DNA of 36,072 nucleotides. Origin: Mycobacterium sp. (lineage in GTDB: Bacteria > Actinomycetota > Actinomycetes > Mycobacteriales > Mycobacteriaceae). Shown piece by piece: positions 1 through 8,990 of this stretch. The stretch is taken from positions 1-36,072 of the forward strand of contig JAGQTQ010000045.1 of the NCBI GenBank assembly GCA_020438905.1, given 5' to 3'. A program made the position numbers and the translations under genes. The notes beneath the pieces were generated by a model that saw only the letters and a program-made list of their open reading frames with translations, had not been told where the DNA came from and did not search any database. Numbering within the stretch: the stretch's first letter is position 1; every line of letters begins with the position of its first letter.

Positions 1-42
1 CCGACACGCCGGGCGTGTCGGGGTCTTTTGCGTCTGCTCGCG
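1..42. repeat. Truncated copy of intergenic palindromic repeat
   Basis: Bases 1-21 are a perfect inverted repeat (CCGACACGCC, one central base, GGCGTGTCGG). They are followed at 25-42 by CTTTTGCGTCTGCTCGCG, which recurs in the hairpin at 29674-29732 and, diverged, at 28811-28868. The left arm expected from the other copies would lie outside the window. The element sits just downstream of a leftward operon, so it may also act as a terminator. Confidence 0.6.
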
Positions 43-53
43 CCAGTGGGGGA

Positions 54-179
54 TCAGCGCTGGGTGTTGCAGGTGCACTGCTGGCCGGCGGGCACGTTGC
101 GCATCACCTGTTCGGCGTGTTCGCCGCAGCCGCCCCAGGTGGTCTTGCTGCAACGGGGGCAGGTGGCCGGGTAGCACAT
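54..179 (-). CDS. 41-residue Cys-rich protein, probable metal or thiol binder
   Basis: This small gene has a strong ribosome binding site (GAAGGAGA on the minus strand, 186-193) seven bases before its ATG and ends in TGA at 54-56. The product is 41 residues with six cysteines. They fall in an N-terminal CxxxxCPRC segment, a TWGGCGEH segment, and a C-terminal CTC pair three residues before NTQR. I recognise the general pattern (CPxC, TWxGCG, VMxxVP) from small uncharacterised proteins in actinobacteria, but I know no function. It starts 43 bases after the thioredoxin stop on the same strand, so the two are probably cotranscribed under the CstR-like operators. I infer, without direct evidence, that it binds zinc or reacts with sulfane sulfur. 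Confidence 0.8.
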   Translation of the reverse strand: MCYPATCPRCSKTTWGGCGEHAEQVMRNVPAGQQCTCNTQR

Positions 180-222
180 GGTGGGTCTCCTTCGTGGGGG
201 TTGTGTTGTGTAGTGGGGTTGA

Positions 223-597
223 TCAGGCTTGTGAAGGCGCGGTCTGGGCCGCGATGCTCGCCCGGACCTCGTCCATGTCGAGGTCCTTGATCTTGGTGAT
301 CAGTTCCTCCAGTGCCGCGGCCGGCAGCGCGCCGGGCTGGGCGAAGAGCAACACGCCCTCGCGAAACGCCATGACCGTCGGGATCGAGCGGATCTGCAGA
401 GCGCCGGCCAGTTCCTGCTCGGCCTCGGTGTTGACCTTGGCATGCACCACATCGGGATGCTTCTGGGAGGAGCTTTCGAAGACCGGGGCGAAGGAGCGGC
501 AGGGCCCGCACCAGGAAGCCCAGAAATCGACGAGGACGATGGGACTCTCGGTGACCGTCGACTCGAAGTCGGTCGCGGTGAGCTCAACGGTGGCCAT
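223..597 (-). CDS. Thioredoxin
   Basis: A 124-residue single-domain thioredoxin, a cytoplasmic disulfide reductase. The active site WCGPC lies at residues 29-33, preceded by the usual VDFWASWC strand, and the cis-proline loop is IPT. About 15 extra residues follow the fold (DEVRASIAAQ and on). I chose the ATG at 597 because a GAAAGGA ribosome binding site lies just upstream (604-610) and the fold begins there; an in-frame start at 645 would put the start inside the operator region. A minus-strand -10 (TATTGT, 634-639) overlaps the edge of operator 1. It is divergent from the rhodanese gene and followed by the Cys-rich small gene. Its likely role here is reducing protein persulfides and polysulfides, which is an inference from the neighbours. 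Confidence 0.92.
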   Translation of the reverse strand: MATVELTATDFESTVTESPIVLVDFWASWCGPCRSFAPVFESSSQKHPDVVHAKVNTEAEQELAGALQIRSIPTVMAFREGVLLFAQPGALPAAALEELITKIKDLDMDEVRASIAAQTAPSQA

Positions 598-636
598 GCG
601 TGGTCCTTTCGGTTCGGTAGACCTTCCCCTCGTACA

Positions 637-652
637 ATACCCCACAGGGTAT
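637..652. promoter_or_regulatory. CstR/CsoR-type operator 1 (thioredoxin side)
   Basis: ATACCC-CACA-GGGTAT, a perfect 6+4+6 palindrome. On the minus strand its final TAT forms the start of a TATTGT -10 hexamer (634-639), giving a predicted thioredoxin transcript start near 627. Bound repressor would cover the -10. The G/C-tract-in-A/T-flank design is what CsoR/CstR/RcnR-family tetramers bind. Confidence 0.75.
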
Positions 653-672
653 ATCTATTCCCGGGGCTTCTC

Positions 673-688
673 ATACCCCCCGCGGTAT
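673..688. promoter_or_regulatory. CstR/CsoR-type operator 2 (central)
   Basis: ATACCC-CCCG-CGGTAT, matching operator 1 with one mismatched arm position. It starts 36 bp after operator 1 and 35 bp before operator 3. On the plus strand its final TAT begins TATGCT (686-691), a good mycobacterial -10 (TANNNT) for the rhodanese gene. Confidence 0.7.
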
Positions 689-707
689 GCTTAAGATGGT
701 GTAGGGC

Positions 708-723
708 ATACCCCGCAGGGTAT
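708..723. promoter_or_regulatory. CstR/CsoR-type operator 3 (rhodanese side)
   Basis: ATACCC-CGCA-GGGTAT, a perfect palindrome 38 bp before the rhodanese ATG. It lies either downstream of the TATGCT promoter as a roadblock or over a second, weaker -10 (TATCTA, 721-726). Confidence 0.75.
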
Positions 724-760
724 CTACTGCAAGTAGCCATTCCACGGAGGAGATATACGC

Positions 761-1354
761 ATGAAGACACCTGCCGTCCTCGGCGCCGCCGAACTGCGCG
801 GACTGATGGAATCGGGAAACTCGCCCCGTGTCCTGGACGTCCGGACCCCGGGAGAGTTCGAGACCGCCCACATCTCCGGGGCCTACAACGTGCCACTTGA
901 TCTGCTCCGCGAGCACCGCGACGAAATCCGTGCCCACCTCGACGAGCAGGTGGTGCTGGTCTGCCGTTCCGGTCAGCGCGCCGCGCAGGCCGAGCAGAGC
1001 CTGCGCGAGGCGGGCCTGGACAACGTGCACATTCTGGACGGCGGTATGAACGCCTGGGGGGAGGCCGGTTTCGCCGTCAACCGGGGAACCCAGCGCTGGG
1101 ATCTGGAACGTCAGGTCCGGTTCGTGGCCGGGATGATCGTCGCACTGTCGGTGCTGATCGGCGCCTTTGTTCCCGGGGTCCAATGGGTCGCGTTCGTGAT
1201 GGGCGCGGGGCTTGCCGTCGCGGCGGTCACCAACACCTGCCTGATGGGGATGATGCTGGCGAAGCTGCCCTACAACCGCAGTGCCGCCTGCGACGCGCAG
1301 ACCGTGGTGGCCCAACTCGTCGGCTCGCGGCCGGTCAACACCGGTCGGGAGTGA
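761..1354 (+). CDS. Rhodanese-DUF2892 membrane sulfurtransferase
   Basis: A 197-residue protein that moves sulfane sulfur between thiols. The rhodanese domain spans about residues 5-105, with the active-site loop CRSGQR beginning at Cys68 and the conserved VLDVRTPGEF and AHISGAYNVP segments. From about residue 115 follows a DUF2892 (YgaP-like) hairpin of two hydrophobic segments with NTCLMGMMLAKLPYN, so the enzyme is tethered to the membrane. The ATG at 761 has a GGAGGAG ribosome binding site (746-752). Its gene is first in a rightward pair with the TauE/SafE gene, whose start is 7 bases past this stop. Operators 1-3 upstream put it under the CstR-like repressor. Related rhodanese-exporter pairs belong to sulfide and persulfide detoxification operons. 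Confidence 0.92.
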   Translation: MKTPAVLGAAELRGLMESGNSPRVLDVRTPGEFETAHISGAYNVPLDLLREHRDEIRAHLDEQVVLVCRSGQRAAQAEQSLREAGLDNVHILDGGMNAWGEAGFAVNRGTQRWDLERQVRFVAGMIVALSVLIGAFVPGVQWVAFVMGAGLAVAAVTNTCLMGMMLAKLPYNRSAACDAQTVVAQLVGSRPVNTGRE

Positions 1355-1361
1355 GGCGGCC

Positions 1362-2598
<1,237 letters not shown>

Positions 2599-2610
2599 GG
2601 ACGGGGCGGC

Positions 2611-4095
2611 TCAGTTCAGCGGCCGCAGCACGATCGGCATGCCGTCGATCGGCATCGGCATCCCGGCGAAGTCGTAGCGCGGCTGGTAGCCCGGATGAGG
2701 AAGTTCCAGTCGGTAGTTGCGCAGCACCCGGTGCATGACCGACTTGATCTCCAGCTGTCCGAACACCAGCCCGATGCACTTGTGGGCACCGCCGCCGAAC
2801 GGCGTGAACGCGTAGCGGTGCCGCTTGTGCTCCGAGCGCGGTTCGGCGAAGCGCGCGGGGTCGAAACGCTCCGGGGCGTCCCACAGTTCCGGGAGCATGT
2901 GGTTCATGCCCGGCCACAGGTTGATATTGGTGCCGGCCGGAATGAAGTGACCCTGGATCGAGGTGTCCCGCACGGCACGGCGGACGTTGAACGGCAGCGG
3001 GGTGACCATCCGCAGGCATTCTTTGATCACCAGGTCGAAGGTTTCCAGCTTGTCGAGGGTGTCGATGTCCAGCGGGGCGTCACCGATCAGCCGGTCGCCC
3101 TCCTCGCGGAGCCTGTCCTGCCACTCGGGATTGGCTGCCAGGTGGTAGGCCATGGTGGTCATCGTCGAGGACGAGGTGTCGTGCGCCGCCATCATCACGA
3201 AGATCATGTGATTGACGATGTCGGTGTCGGAGAAGGTGTTGCCGTCCTCGTCGGCGATATGGGTCAGCACCGTGAGCATGTCGGTGCCCACCGAGCCGCG
3301 CTTCTCCCTGACCCGCTCGACGAAGTAGTCCTCCAGCACCTTTCGCGCCTGCAGTCCGCGCCACCACTTGAACGGCGGGAGCGGTGTGCGGATGATCGCC
3401 CCGCCGGCCCGGGTGGTGGTTTCGTAGGCCGCCTTGATCTTGGTGACCAGTTCGTGGTCGCTGCCCGGTTCGTGGCCCATGAACACCACCGAGGCGATGT
3501 CGAGGGTGAGGTCCTTGATCGCCGGCATGAACAGGAAGCGACGGTCGTTGACCGGCCAGTCCTGCGCCACCACCTTCGTCGCGACGGTGTCCATGTGCTG
3601 GATGTAGCCGGACAGCCGGGTGCGGGTGAACGCCTCCTGCATGATCCGGCGGTGGTACATGTGCTCGTCGAAGTCCAGCAGCAGCAGTCCGCGGTCGAAG
3701 AAGGGCCCGATGACGTCGTTCCAGGCGACGGTGGTGAAGTCCTTTCTCCGATTGGAGAACACCTCCTGAGTGGCGTCCGGGCCGAGTGCGACGACGGCAT
3801 TCATCGCCGGGGTCTCCGTGTAGTACACGGGCCCGTACTTGCGATAGCTCTCCAGTACGAACTCCGGCCCGCCGCGGAAGATCTCGATCAGATGGCCGAG
3901 CAGGGGCAGGCCCGAATTGCCCATGGTGGGTTTGAGCCCGCTGCCGGCGGGCGGTTGGGCGAAGACGAACTCATCCCAGTCCTGCTGGCGCAACCGTTCG
4001 TCGATGAGGCCCATCCCAGGAATGGTCTGCAGGGTGGGCGTCAGCCGACGCCGCGCCTGATCCAGCAGGTATTGCGCGGTGGTGATGGTGGCCAT
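2611..4095 (-). CDS. cyp136: Cytochrome P450, CYP136 type
   Basis: A 494-residue soluble P450 monooxygenase. The heme-ligand loop is FGGGAHKCIG with Cys440; the K-helix ExxR motif is ECLR (Glu359, Arg362); the I-helix reads MMAAHDTSSS, with AHDT replacing the common AGxDT. The long N-terminal region before the first conserved block (IPGMGLIDERLRQQ) and the overall length match CYP136 (Rv3059 in M. tuberculosis), and the divergent TetR-SDR neighbours match that locus too. The start ATG follows an AGAAGGA ribosome binding site on the minus strand. Its stop is 13 bases from the convergent CstR-like gene. The substrate is not evident from the sequence; a lipid or sterol is a family-level guess. 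The palindrome at 4114-4132 in its 5' region suggests repression by the neighbouring TetR protein. Confidence 0.9.
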   Translation of the reverse strand: MATITTAQYLLDQARRRLTPTLQTIPGMGLIDERLRQQDWDEFVFAQPPAGSGLKPTMGNSGLPLLGHLIEIFRGGPEFVLESYRKYGPVYYTETPAMNAVVALGPDATQEVFSNRRKDFTTVAWNDVIGPFFDRGLLLLDFDEHMYHRRIMQEAFTRTRLSGYIQHMDTVATKVVAQDWPVNDRRFLFMPAIKDLTLDIASVVFMGHEPGSDHELVTKIKAAYETTTRAGGAIIRTPLPPFKWWRGLQARKVLEDYFVERVREKRGSVGTDMLTVLTHIADEDGNTFSDTDIVNHMIFVMMAAHDTSSSTMTTMAYHLAANPEWQDRLREEGDRLIGDAPLDIDTLDKLETFDLVIKECLRMVTPLPFNVRRAVRDTSIQGHFIPAGTNINLWPGMNHMLPELWDAPERFDPARFAEPRSEHKRHRYAFTPFGGGAHKCIGLVFGQLEIKSVMHRVLRNYRLELPHPGYQPRYDFAGMPMPIDGMPIVLRPLN

Positions 4096-4113
4096 GGGGA
4101 TCCTTCTGGAAAT

Positions 4114-4132
4114 GCGTTACCGGCGGTAACGC
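4114..4132. promoter_or_regulatory. Palindromic TetR-type operator, cyp136 side
   Basis: GCGTTACCGGCGGTAACGC is a perfect 8+3+8 inverted repeat. It begins 19 bases upstream of the cyp136 ATG, in the gap between the divergent cyp136 and tetR genes. Its size and symmetry are typical of TetR-family operators. Confidence 0.7.
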
Positions 4133-4149
4133 CATAGTCCCGCCCTAAG

Positions 4150-4163
4150 TTGACGGCTGTCAA
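4150..4163. promoter_or_regulatory. Second palindrome, tetR side
   Basis: TTGAC-GGCT-GTCAA is a perfect 5+4+5 inverted repeat directly before a plausible tetR -10 (TATCTT, 4165-4170). It is not a usable -35 for that -10, because TTGACG is only 9 bp from TATCTT. The sequence differs from the palindrome at 4114-4132. Confidence 0.5.
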
Positions 4164-4199
4164 GTATCTTTCTGGCGTGGCGTGGGGCAAGGTGAACGG

Positions 4200-4838
4200 G
4201 TGAGCGCACCACAGGAGGCGGGTGACCCGCCGTTGCGCCGTGGCGACCGTCAGCGAAACGCGATCGTGGCGGCGGTCCGCGAGCTGCTGACCGAGAAGCC
4301 GTTCGCGGAGTTGTCGGTGAGCACCATCAGCGACCGGGCCGGGGTGGCCCGCTCAGGGTTCTACTTTTACTTCGACTCTAAGTACGCGGTGCTGGCGCAC
4401 ATCTTGGGCGAGGTCGCCGAGGAACTCGAGGAACTCACCCAGGACTTCGCCCCGCGCGGCGCCGGTGAGACCCCCGCGGAGTTCGCCGAGCGGATGGTCG
4501 GCAGCGCGGCGGCCGTCTACGCCCACAACGACCCGGTGATGTCGGCGTGCAATATCGCGCGCGGAACCGACGCCGAGATCCGCGAGATCCTCGACCGCTA
4601 CAACGAGGCCGTCATCGACCAGATCGTGCCGATCGTCGAGGCCGAGATCGCCGGCGGCAACGCCGATCCGATCACCTCCGATGTGCGCGGGCTGGTGCGG
4701 ATGTTGTCGGGGGTCACCGCGATGACGCTGTCCGGGGAGACGATTTTCACCGGTCCCGACCGCGACCTCGACCGGGCGGTGGACGTCCTGGAGAAGTTGT
4801 GGCTGCACGCCCTGTGGGGCAGCCGGGCCGGCGGGTAG
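4200..4838 (+). CDS. TetR-family regulator (Rv3058c type)
   Basis: A 212-residue repressor. The N-terminal DNA-binding domain (about residues 14-60) has the TetR pattern: RNAIVAAVRELL, then the helix-turn-helix VSTISDRAGVARSGFYFYF, then DSKYAVLAHI. The C-terminal ligand-binding domain is helical and includes an Asp/Glu-rich stretch. I chose the GTG at 4200 because AAGGTGA lies 5 bases upstream; an in-frame GTG at 4182 would add six residues. It is divergent from cyp136 and its stop is 2 bases before the SDR start, so the pair forms an operon. The two palindromes in the gap are its likely targets. By position and size it corresponds to Rv3058c. Confidence 0.88.
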   Translation: MSAPQEAGDPPLRRGDRQRNAIVAAVRELLTEKPFAELSVSTISDRAGVARSGFYFYFDSKYAVLAHILGEVAEELEELTQDFAPRGAGETPAEFAERMVGSAAAVYAHNDPVMSACNIARGTDAEIREILDRYNEAVIDQIVPIVEAEIAGGNADPITSDVRGLVRMLSGVTAMTLSGETIFTGPDRDLDRAVDVLEKLWLHALWGSRAGG

Positions 4839-4840
4839 CC

Positions 4841-5689
4841 GTGGCCTACAGCTTTGCCGGCAGGCGGGTGCTGGTGACCGGAGCGGCCAGTGGAATCGGG
4901 CGCGCGACCGCGCTGCTCCTGGCCCGCGAGGGCGCCGAGTTGTATCTGACCGACATCAACAGCGAAGGGCTCGAGGAAACCGTCGCCGCCGCCCGGGCGG
5001 CCGGGGTGGGCGTCGCCGAGCACCGCGCGCTGGACATCTCCGACTACGACGCGGTGGCGGCGTTCGCCACAGAGGTCCACGCCCGCCACCCGGCCATGGA
5101 CGTCGTGATGAACGTCGCCGGCGTCTCGGCGTGGGGCACCGTCGAGAACCTGACCCACGCGCACTGGCGGTCGATGGTCGACGTGAACCTCATGGGGCCG
5201 ATCCACGTCATCGAGACCTTCGTCCCGCCGATGGTGGCCGCCGGGCGCGGCGGACGACTGGTCAACGTGTCCTCGGCCGCCGGGTTGGTCGCGCTGCCCT
5301 GGCATGCCGCCTACAGCGCTAGCAAGTACGGGCTGCGTGGCGTTTCCGAAGTCCTGCGCTTCGACCTGGCCCGCCATCGCATCGGCGTGTGCCTGGTGGT
5401 GCCCGGCGCGGTCGACACCCCGTTGGTGCAGACCGTGCAGATCGCCGGTATCGACCGGGAGGACCCCGGTGTGCGGCGCTGGGTCAAACGGTTCAGCGGC
5501 CACGCGGTGTCGCCGGAGGCCGCTGCCGAGAAGATCCTCGCCGGGGTAGCCAAGAACCGGTTCCTGATCTACACCTCGGGCGACATCCGGGCGCTGTACG
5601 CATTCAAGCGGTTCGCCTGGCTGCCCTACAGCGTGGCGATGAAACAGGTGAACAGGTTGTTCACGCTGGCGCTTCGGCCGAGCCGGTAA
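4841..5689 (+). CDS. Short-chain dehydrogenase/reductase (Rv3057c type)
   Basis: A 282-residue classical SDR, an NAD(P)(H)-dependent oxidoreductase. Visible motifs are the cofactor loop TGAASGIG (about residues 13-20), LTDIN after the second strand, NVAG, the catalytic Ser in NVSSAAG, and YSASK for the Tyr-Lys pair. A C-terminal extension of about 50 residues (RFLIYTSGDIRALYAFKRF) goes beyond the core and may form a membrane- or substrate-associated helix. The GTG start is 2 bases after the tetR stop. Acidic Asp in LTDIN suggests an NAD(H) preference. The context implies oxidation or reduction of the P450 product or a related lipid; this is an inference. Confidence 0.88.
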   Translation: MAYSFAGRRVLVTGAASGIGRATALLLAREGAELYLTDINSEGLEETVAAARAAGVGVAEHRALDISDYDAVAAFATEVHARHPAMDVVMNVAGVSAWGTVENLTHAHWRSMVDVNLMGPIHVIETFVPPMVAAGRGGRLVNVSSAAGLVALPWHAAYSASKYGLRGVSEVLRFDLARHRIGVCLVVPGAVDTPLVQTVQIAGIDREDPGVRRWVKRFSGHAVSPEAAAEKILAGVAKNRFLIYTSGDIRALYAFKRFAWLPYSVAMKQVNRLFTLALRPSR

Positions 5690-5735
5690 CGACGGCGCCC
5701 CGGATTGTCGGGGGCCGGTGGTAGACCAATCCTGT

Positions 5736-5772
5736 GGCTACGGCGTGTTGTGATCTGCGACACGCCGTAGCC
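5736..5772 (+). terminator. Hairpin downstream of the TetR-SDR operon
   Basis: A perfect 13-bp stem (GGCTACGGCGTGT at 5736-5748, ACACGCCGTAGCC at 5760-5772) with an 11-nt loop starts 46 bases past the SDR stop. It has no T-run, as is usual for mycobacterial hairpin terminators. It separates the SDR from the nrdH promoter. Confidence 0.6.
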
Positions 5773-5817
5773 GTCGCCGCCGAAAGGCTTACGACCAGGG
5801 AATTTCATAAATGTCAT

Positions 5818-5833
5818 TCGGAACATGTTGTAT
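5818..5833 (+). promoter_or_regulatory. NrdR-like box 1, nrdHIE promoter
   Basis: The core CGGAACATGTTGTA (5819-5832) matches the NrdR pattern CACWA-N4-TWGTG at 7 of 10 fixed positions and includes the self-complementary AACATGTT. It lies exactly 32 bp upstream of box 2, the spacing also found before nrdF2. Confidence 0.55.
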
Positions 5834-5849
5834 CTCTACGTGTTGTGAG

Positions 5850-5865
5850 CCACTAGGTGTAGTGT
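5850..5865 (+). promoter_or_regulatory. NrdR box 2 with embedded -10, nrdHIE promoter
   Basis: CCACTAGGTGTAGTGT contains the perfect palindrome CACTA-GGTG-TAGTG, the NrdR box pattern. Its last six bases, TAGTGT (5860-5865), form a TANNNT -10, so NrdR bound here would block RNA polymerase. The predicted transcript start near 5872 leaves a leader of about 100 nt before nrdH. Confidence 0.75.
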
Positions 5866-5972
5866 TTGGGGCGTCGGCAGGCCCGTGGTCAGCGGGTCCG
5901 CCGGGACCACTGGCAGCAGCCCTAATTCGTCCGGTTTTCGCCGTTTCCGTTCGCCGAGGAGTCACCCCGCAG

Positions 5973-6230
5973 ATGACCATCACCGTCTACACCAAGCCCG
6001 CCTGTGTGCAGTGCAACGCCACCTACAAGGCCCTCGACAAGCAGGGTCTGTCCTACGAGATCGTGGACATCACCGAGGTTCCGGAGGCGCGGGACTACGT
6101 GATGGCCCTGGGCTACCTGCAGGCTCCCGTGGTGGTCGCCGGCGGCGAGCACTGGTCGGGCTTCCGTCCCGATCGCATCAAGGCCCTGGCCGGGGCGTCC
6201 GGTTCGGCCGCCACGGCCGTCAGCGCCTAG
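5973..6230 (+). CDS. nrdH: Glutaredoxin-like redoxin NrdH
   Basis: An 85-residue NrdH redoxin, the electron donor that re-reduces class Ib ribonucleotide reductase; it accepts electrons from thioredoxin reductase. The active site is CVQC (Cys11, Cys14) in [18 protein letters not shown], and the diagnostic NrdH C-terminal motif WSGFRPDRI is present. I chose the ATG at 5973 because the fold (MTITVYTKP) starts there and GAGGAG lies at 5956-5961. The open frame continues upstream to 5811, but that would run through the NrdR boxes. First gene of nrdHIE; nrdI starts 26 bases after its stop. Confidence 0.95.
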   Translation: MTITVYTKPACVQCNATYKALDKQGLSYEIVDITEVPEARDYVMALGYLQAPVVVAGGEHWSGFRPDRIKALAGASGSAATAVSA

Positions 6231-6256
6231 CGGCACCGGGGCGGGGGGTAGGACCG

Positions 6257-6754
6257 ATGGACCCGGAAGGCGACGACCTGGAAGACGGAGACCGGGGGCG
6301 GGAGCCGGTGCGGGTGGTGTATTTCTCCAGCGTCTCGGAGAACACCCACCGCTTCGTGCAGAAACTCGCTCTGCCCGCCGTCCGGATCCCTCTGCACGGC
6401 CGGATCGAGGTCCGGGATCCCTATGTGCTGATCCTGCCGACCTACGGCGGCGGCCGCGCTAACGGTCCCGATCCCGACGCCGGGGGCTATGTGCCCAAGC
6501 AGGTCATCGCGTTTTTGAACAACGAACACAACCGATCGCTGATCCGCGGCGTGATCGCGGCCGGCAACACCAACTTCGGCGCCGAATTCTGCTACGCGGG
6601 CAATGTCGTGTCCCGCAAGTGCGGGGTGCCGTATCTGTACCGATTCGAACTGATGGGAACCGCGGAGGACGTCGACGCCGTCCGCGCGGGTCTGGCTGCT
6701 TTCTGGAAGGACGAAGACACGTGTCACCAACGGTCACAGCTGCAGAGCCTGTAA
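6257..6754 (+). CDS. nrdI: Flavodoxin-like NrdI
   Basis: A 165-residue NrdI, the FMN flavodoxin that supplies the oxidant for assembling the Mn(III)2-tyrosyl radical cofactor of class Ib NrdF. The phosphate-loop region [18 protein letters not shown] lies after about 17 extra acidic residues. [23 protein letters not shown] and the closing [12 protein letters not shown] block match the family. The N-terminal acidic extension ([16 protein letters not shown]) may be an over-long start, but no closer start codon was found before the flavin-binding strand other than GTG codons within VRVV. Its 3' end overlaps nrdE by 34 bases, indicating coupled translation. Confidence 0.93.
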   Translation: MDPEGDDLEDGDRGREPVRVVYFSSVSENTHRFVQKLALPAVRIPLHGRIEVRDPYVLILPTYGGGRANGPDPDAGGYVPKQVIAFLNNEHNRSLIRGVIAAGNTNFGAEFCYAGNVVSRKCGVPYLYRFELMGTAEDVDAVRAGLAAFWKDEDTCHQRSQLQSL

Positions 6755-8895
6755 AGACGCCGACGTCGGTGCATGCACTGCCCGGCGAGACGGACTACCA
6801 CGCGCTCAACGCGATGCTCAACCTGTACGGGCCGAACGGGGAAATCCAGTTCGACATGGACGTGCTCGCCGCCCGGCAGTACTTCCTTCAGCACGTCAAC
6901 CAGAACACCGTGTTCTTCCACAACCAGGATGAGAAGCTCGACTACCTGATCCGGGAGAACTACTACGAGCGCGAGGTTCTCGACCAGTACTCGCGCAACT
7001 TCGTCAAGTCGCTGCTGGATCGGGCGTACGCCAAGAAGTTCCGTTTCCCGACGTTCCTGGGTGCGTTCAAGTACTACACGTCCTACACCCTGAAGACCTT
7101 CGACGGGAAGCGGTTCCTGGAGCGCTTCGAGGACCGCGTGGTGATGGTGGCCCTCACGCTGGCCGCCGGTGACACCACACTCGCCGAGCATCTGGTCGAC
7201 GAGATCATCGACGGCCGGTTCCAACCGGCCACCCCGACGTTCCTCAACTCCGGTAAGAAGCAGCGCGGTGAGCCAGTGAGCTGTTTCCTCCTTCGCATCG
7301 AGGACAACATGGAGTCGATCGGCCGCTCCATCAACTCCGCGCTGCAGCTGTCCAAGCGGGGTGGCGGGGTTGCGTTGCTGCTGAGCAACATTCGCGAGCA
7401 CGGTGCGCCGATCAAGAACATCGAGAACCAGAGCTCCGGGGTCATCCCGATCATGAAGCTGCTGGAAGACTCGTTCTCCTACGCCAACCAGCTCGGTGCC
7501 CGCCAGGGCGCCGGCGCGGTGTACCTGCACGCACATCACCCGGACATCTACCGGTTCCTCGACACCAAGCGCGAGAACGCCGACGAGAAGATCCGGATCA
7601 AGACACTCTCGCTGGGAGTGGTGATCCCGGACATCACCTTCGAGCTGGCCAAGAAGAACGAGGAGATGTACCTCTTCTCGCCCTATGACGTCGAACGCGT
7701 CTACGGTGTCCCGTTCGCCGACATCTCGGTCACCGAGAAGTACTACGAGATGGTCGACGACGCACGTATCCGCAAGCACAAGATCAAGGCCCGCGAGTTC
7801 TTCCAGACGCTGGCCGAGCTGCAGTTCGAGTCGGGCTACCCGTACGTCATGTTCGAGGACACGGTGAACCGGGCCAACCCCATCGACGGCAAGATCACCC
7901 ACTCCAACCTGTGCTCGGAGATCCTGCAGGTCTCCACACCGTCGACGTTCAACGACGATCTGTCGTATTCCCATGTGGGCAAAGACATCTCGTGCAACCT
8001 CGGCTCGCTGAACATCGCCAAGGCGATGGACTCGCCGGATTTCGCCCAGACCATCGAGGTGGCGATCCGGGCGCTGACCGCGGTCAGCGATCAGACCCAC
8101 ATCAGCTCGGTGCCCTCCATCGAGAAGGGCAACAGCGAGGCCCACGCGATCGGGCTGGGACAGATGAACCTGCACGGCTACCTAGCCCGGGAGCACATCT
8201 TCTACGGTTCTGAGGAGGGTGTGGACTTCACCAATATCTACTTCTACACCGTGCTCTACCACGCGCTGCGGGCCTCGAACAAAATCGCCATCGAGCGTGG
8301 CAGTGCCTTTGCCGGCTTCGAGAAGTCCAAGTACGCCAGCGGCGAGTTCTTCGACAAGTACACCGAGGGTGTGTGGGAGCCGCAGACCGAGAAGGTGCGA
8401 AAGCTCTTCGAGGAAGCGGGAATTCGCATCCCGAACCAGGACGACTGGCTACGGCTCAAGGAATCTGTGCAGCGCAACGGCATCTACAACCAGAACCTGC
8501 AGGCGGTGCCACCGACCGGATCGATCTCCTACATCAACCACTCGACGAGTTCGATCCACCCGATCGCCTCGAAGGTCGAGATCCGCAAGGAAGGCAAGAT
8601 CGGCCGCGTCTACTACCCGGCGCCGTACATGACCAACGAGAACCTGGAGTTCTACCAGGACGCCTACGAGATCGGCTACGAAAAGATCATCGACACCTAC
8701 GCCGCGGCGACCCAGCACGTGGACCAGGGGTTGAGCCTGACGCTGTTCTTCAAGGACACCGCTACCACCCGGGATGTCAACAAGGCGCAGATCTACGCCT
8801 GGCGCAAGGGCATCAAGACGCTCTATTACATCCGGCTGCGTCAGATGGCGCTGGAGGGAACCGAGGTCGAGGGCTGCGTGTCCTGCATGCTGTAG
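6721..8895 (+). CDS. nrdE: Class Ib ribonucleoside-diphosphate reductase alpha subunit
   Basis: A 724-residue catalytic subunit that reduces NDPs to dNDPs. Redox and radical residues are visible: the first redox Cys in [10 protein letters not shown], the Asn-Cys-Glu triad in [14 protein letters not shown], the partner Cys in [10 protein letters not shown], and the C-terminal shuttle pair CVSC two residues from the end. There is no N-terminal ATP-cone, as expected for class Ib. I chose the GTG at 6721 because GGAAGGA (6705-6711) lies 9 bases upstream and the length suits the family; the longer open frame from 6619 overlaps nrdI in a low-complexity Arg-rich stretch. The partner nrdF lies 4.7 kb downstream in its own unit with the same type of regulatory boxes. 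Confidence 0.96.
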   Translation: MSPTVTAAEPVKTPTSVHALPGETDYHALNAMLNLYGPNGEIQFDMDVLAARQYFLQHVNQNTVFFHNQDEKLDYLIRENYYEREVLDQYSRNFVKSLLDRAYAKKFRFPTFLGAFKYYTSYTLKTFDGKRFLERFEDRVVMVALTLAAGDTTLAEHLVDEIIDGRFQPATPTFLNSGKKQRGEPVSCFLLRIEDNMESIGRSINSALQLSKRGGGVALLLSNIREHGAPIKNIENQSSGVIPIMKLLEDSFSYANQLGARQGAGAVYLHAHHPDIYRFLDTKRENADEKIRIKTLSLGVVIPDITFELAKKNEEMYLFSPYDVERVYGVPFADISVTEKYYEMVDDARIRKHKIKAREFFQTLAELQFESGYPYVMFEDTVNRANPIDGKITHSNLCSEILQVSTPSTFNDDLSYSHVGKDISCNLGSLNIAKAMDSPDFAQTIEVAIRALTAVSDQTHISSVPSIEKGNSEAHAIGLGQMNLHGYLAREHIFYGSEEGVDFTNIYFYTVLYHALRASNKIAIERGSAFAGFEKSKYASGEFFDKYTEGVWEPQTEKVRKLFEEAGIRIPNQDDWLRLKESVQRNGIYNQNLQAVPPTGSISYINHSTSSIHPIASKVEIRKEGKIGRVYYPAPYMTNENLEFYQDAYEIGYEKIIDTYAAATQHVDQGLSLTLFFKDTATTRDVNKAQIYAWRKGIKTLYYIRLRQMALEGTEVEGCVSCML

Positions 8896-8913
8896 TGAGC
8901 GTTCGTGCAGGTC

Positions 8914-8945
8914 ACAGAGGCGGGATCGCTTATCGCCCGCCTGTG
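8914..8945 (+). terminator. Hairpin downstream of nrdE
   Basis: A CACA/GGCGGG arm (8913-8924, with two unpaired bases) pairs with CCCGCCTGTG (8936-8945) around an 11-nt loop, 18 bases past the nrdE stop. It has no T-run. It is a reasonable end for the nrdHIE transcript. Confidence 0.5.
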
Positions 8946-8990
8946 TGCCCGTTACGATCACGCGTACCGAACAGGGGAAGGCCTTCGGCG

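Noticed and set aside
2695-4137. A 480-residue plus-strand open frame opposite cyp136
   Set aside because: It is the antisense shadow of a clear P450 with intact motifs. Its product is low-complexity Val/Gly/His-rich, as expected for high-GC antisense frames.
4150-4170. TTGACG as a -35 for TATCTT
   Set aside because: The spacing is only 9 bp, too short for a sigma-70-type promoter; the sequence is better explained as half of a palindrome.
5696-5712. A short GCCCC/GGGGGC hairpin just after the SDR stop
   Set aside because: The stem is short and imperfect; the 13-bp hairpin at 5736-5772 is the better terminator.
5834-5847. CTCTACGTGTTGTG as the first NrdR box of nrdHIE
   Set aside because: It resembles box 2 but lies only 17 bp from it. 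The site at 5819 has the palindromic core and the 32-bp spacing shared with nrdF2.
5811-5972. Upstream extension of NrdH to an ATG at 5811
   Set aside because: The added residues are not NrdH-like, and the segment contains the NrdR-like boxes and promoter. The ATG at 5973 has a ribosome binding site and begins the fold.
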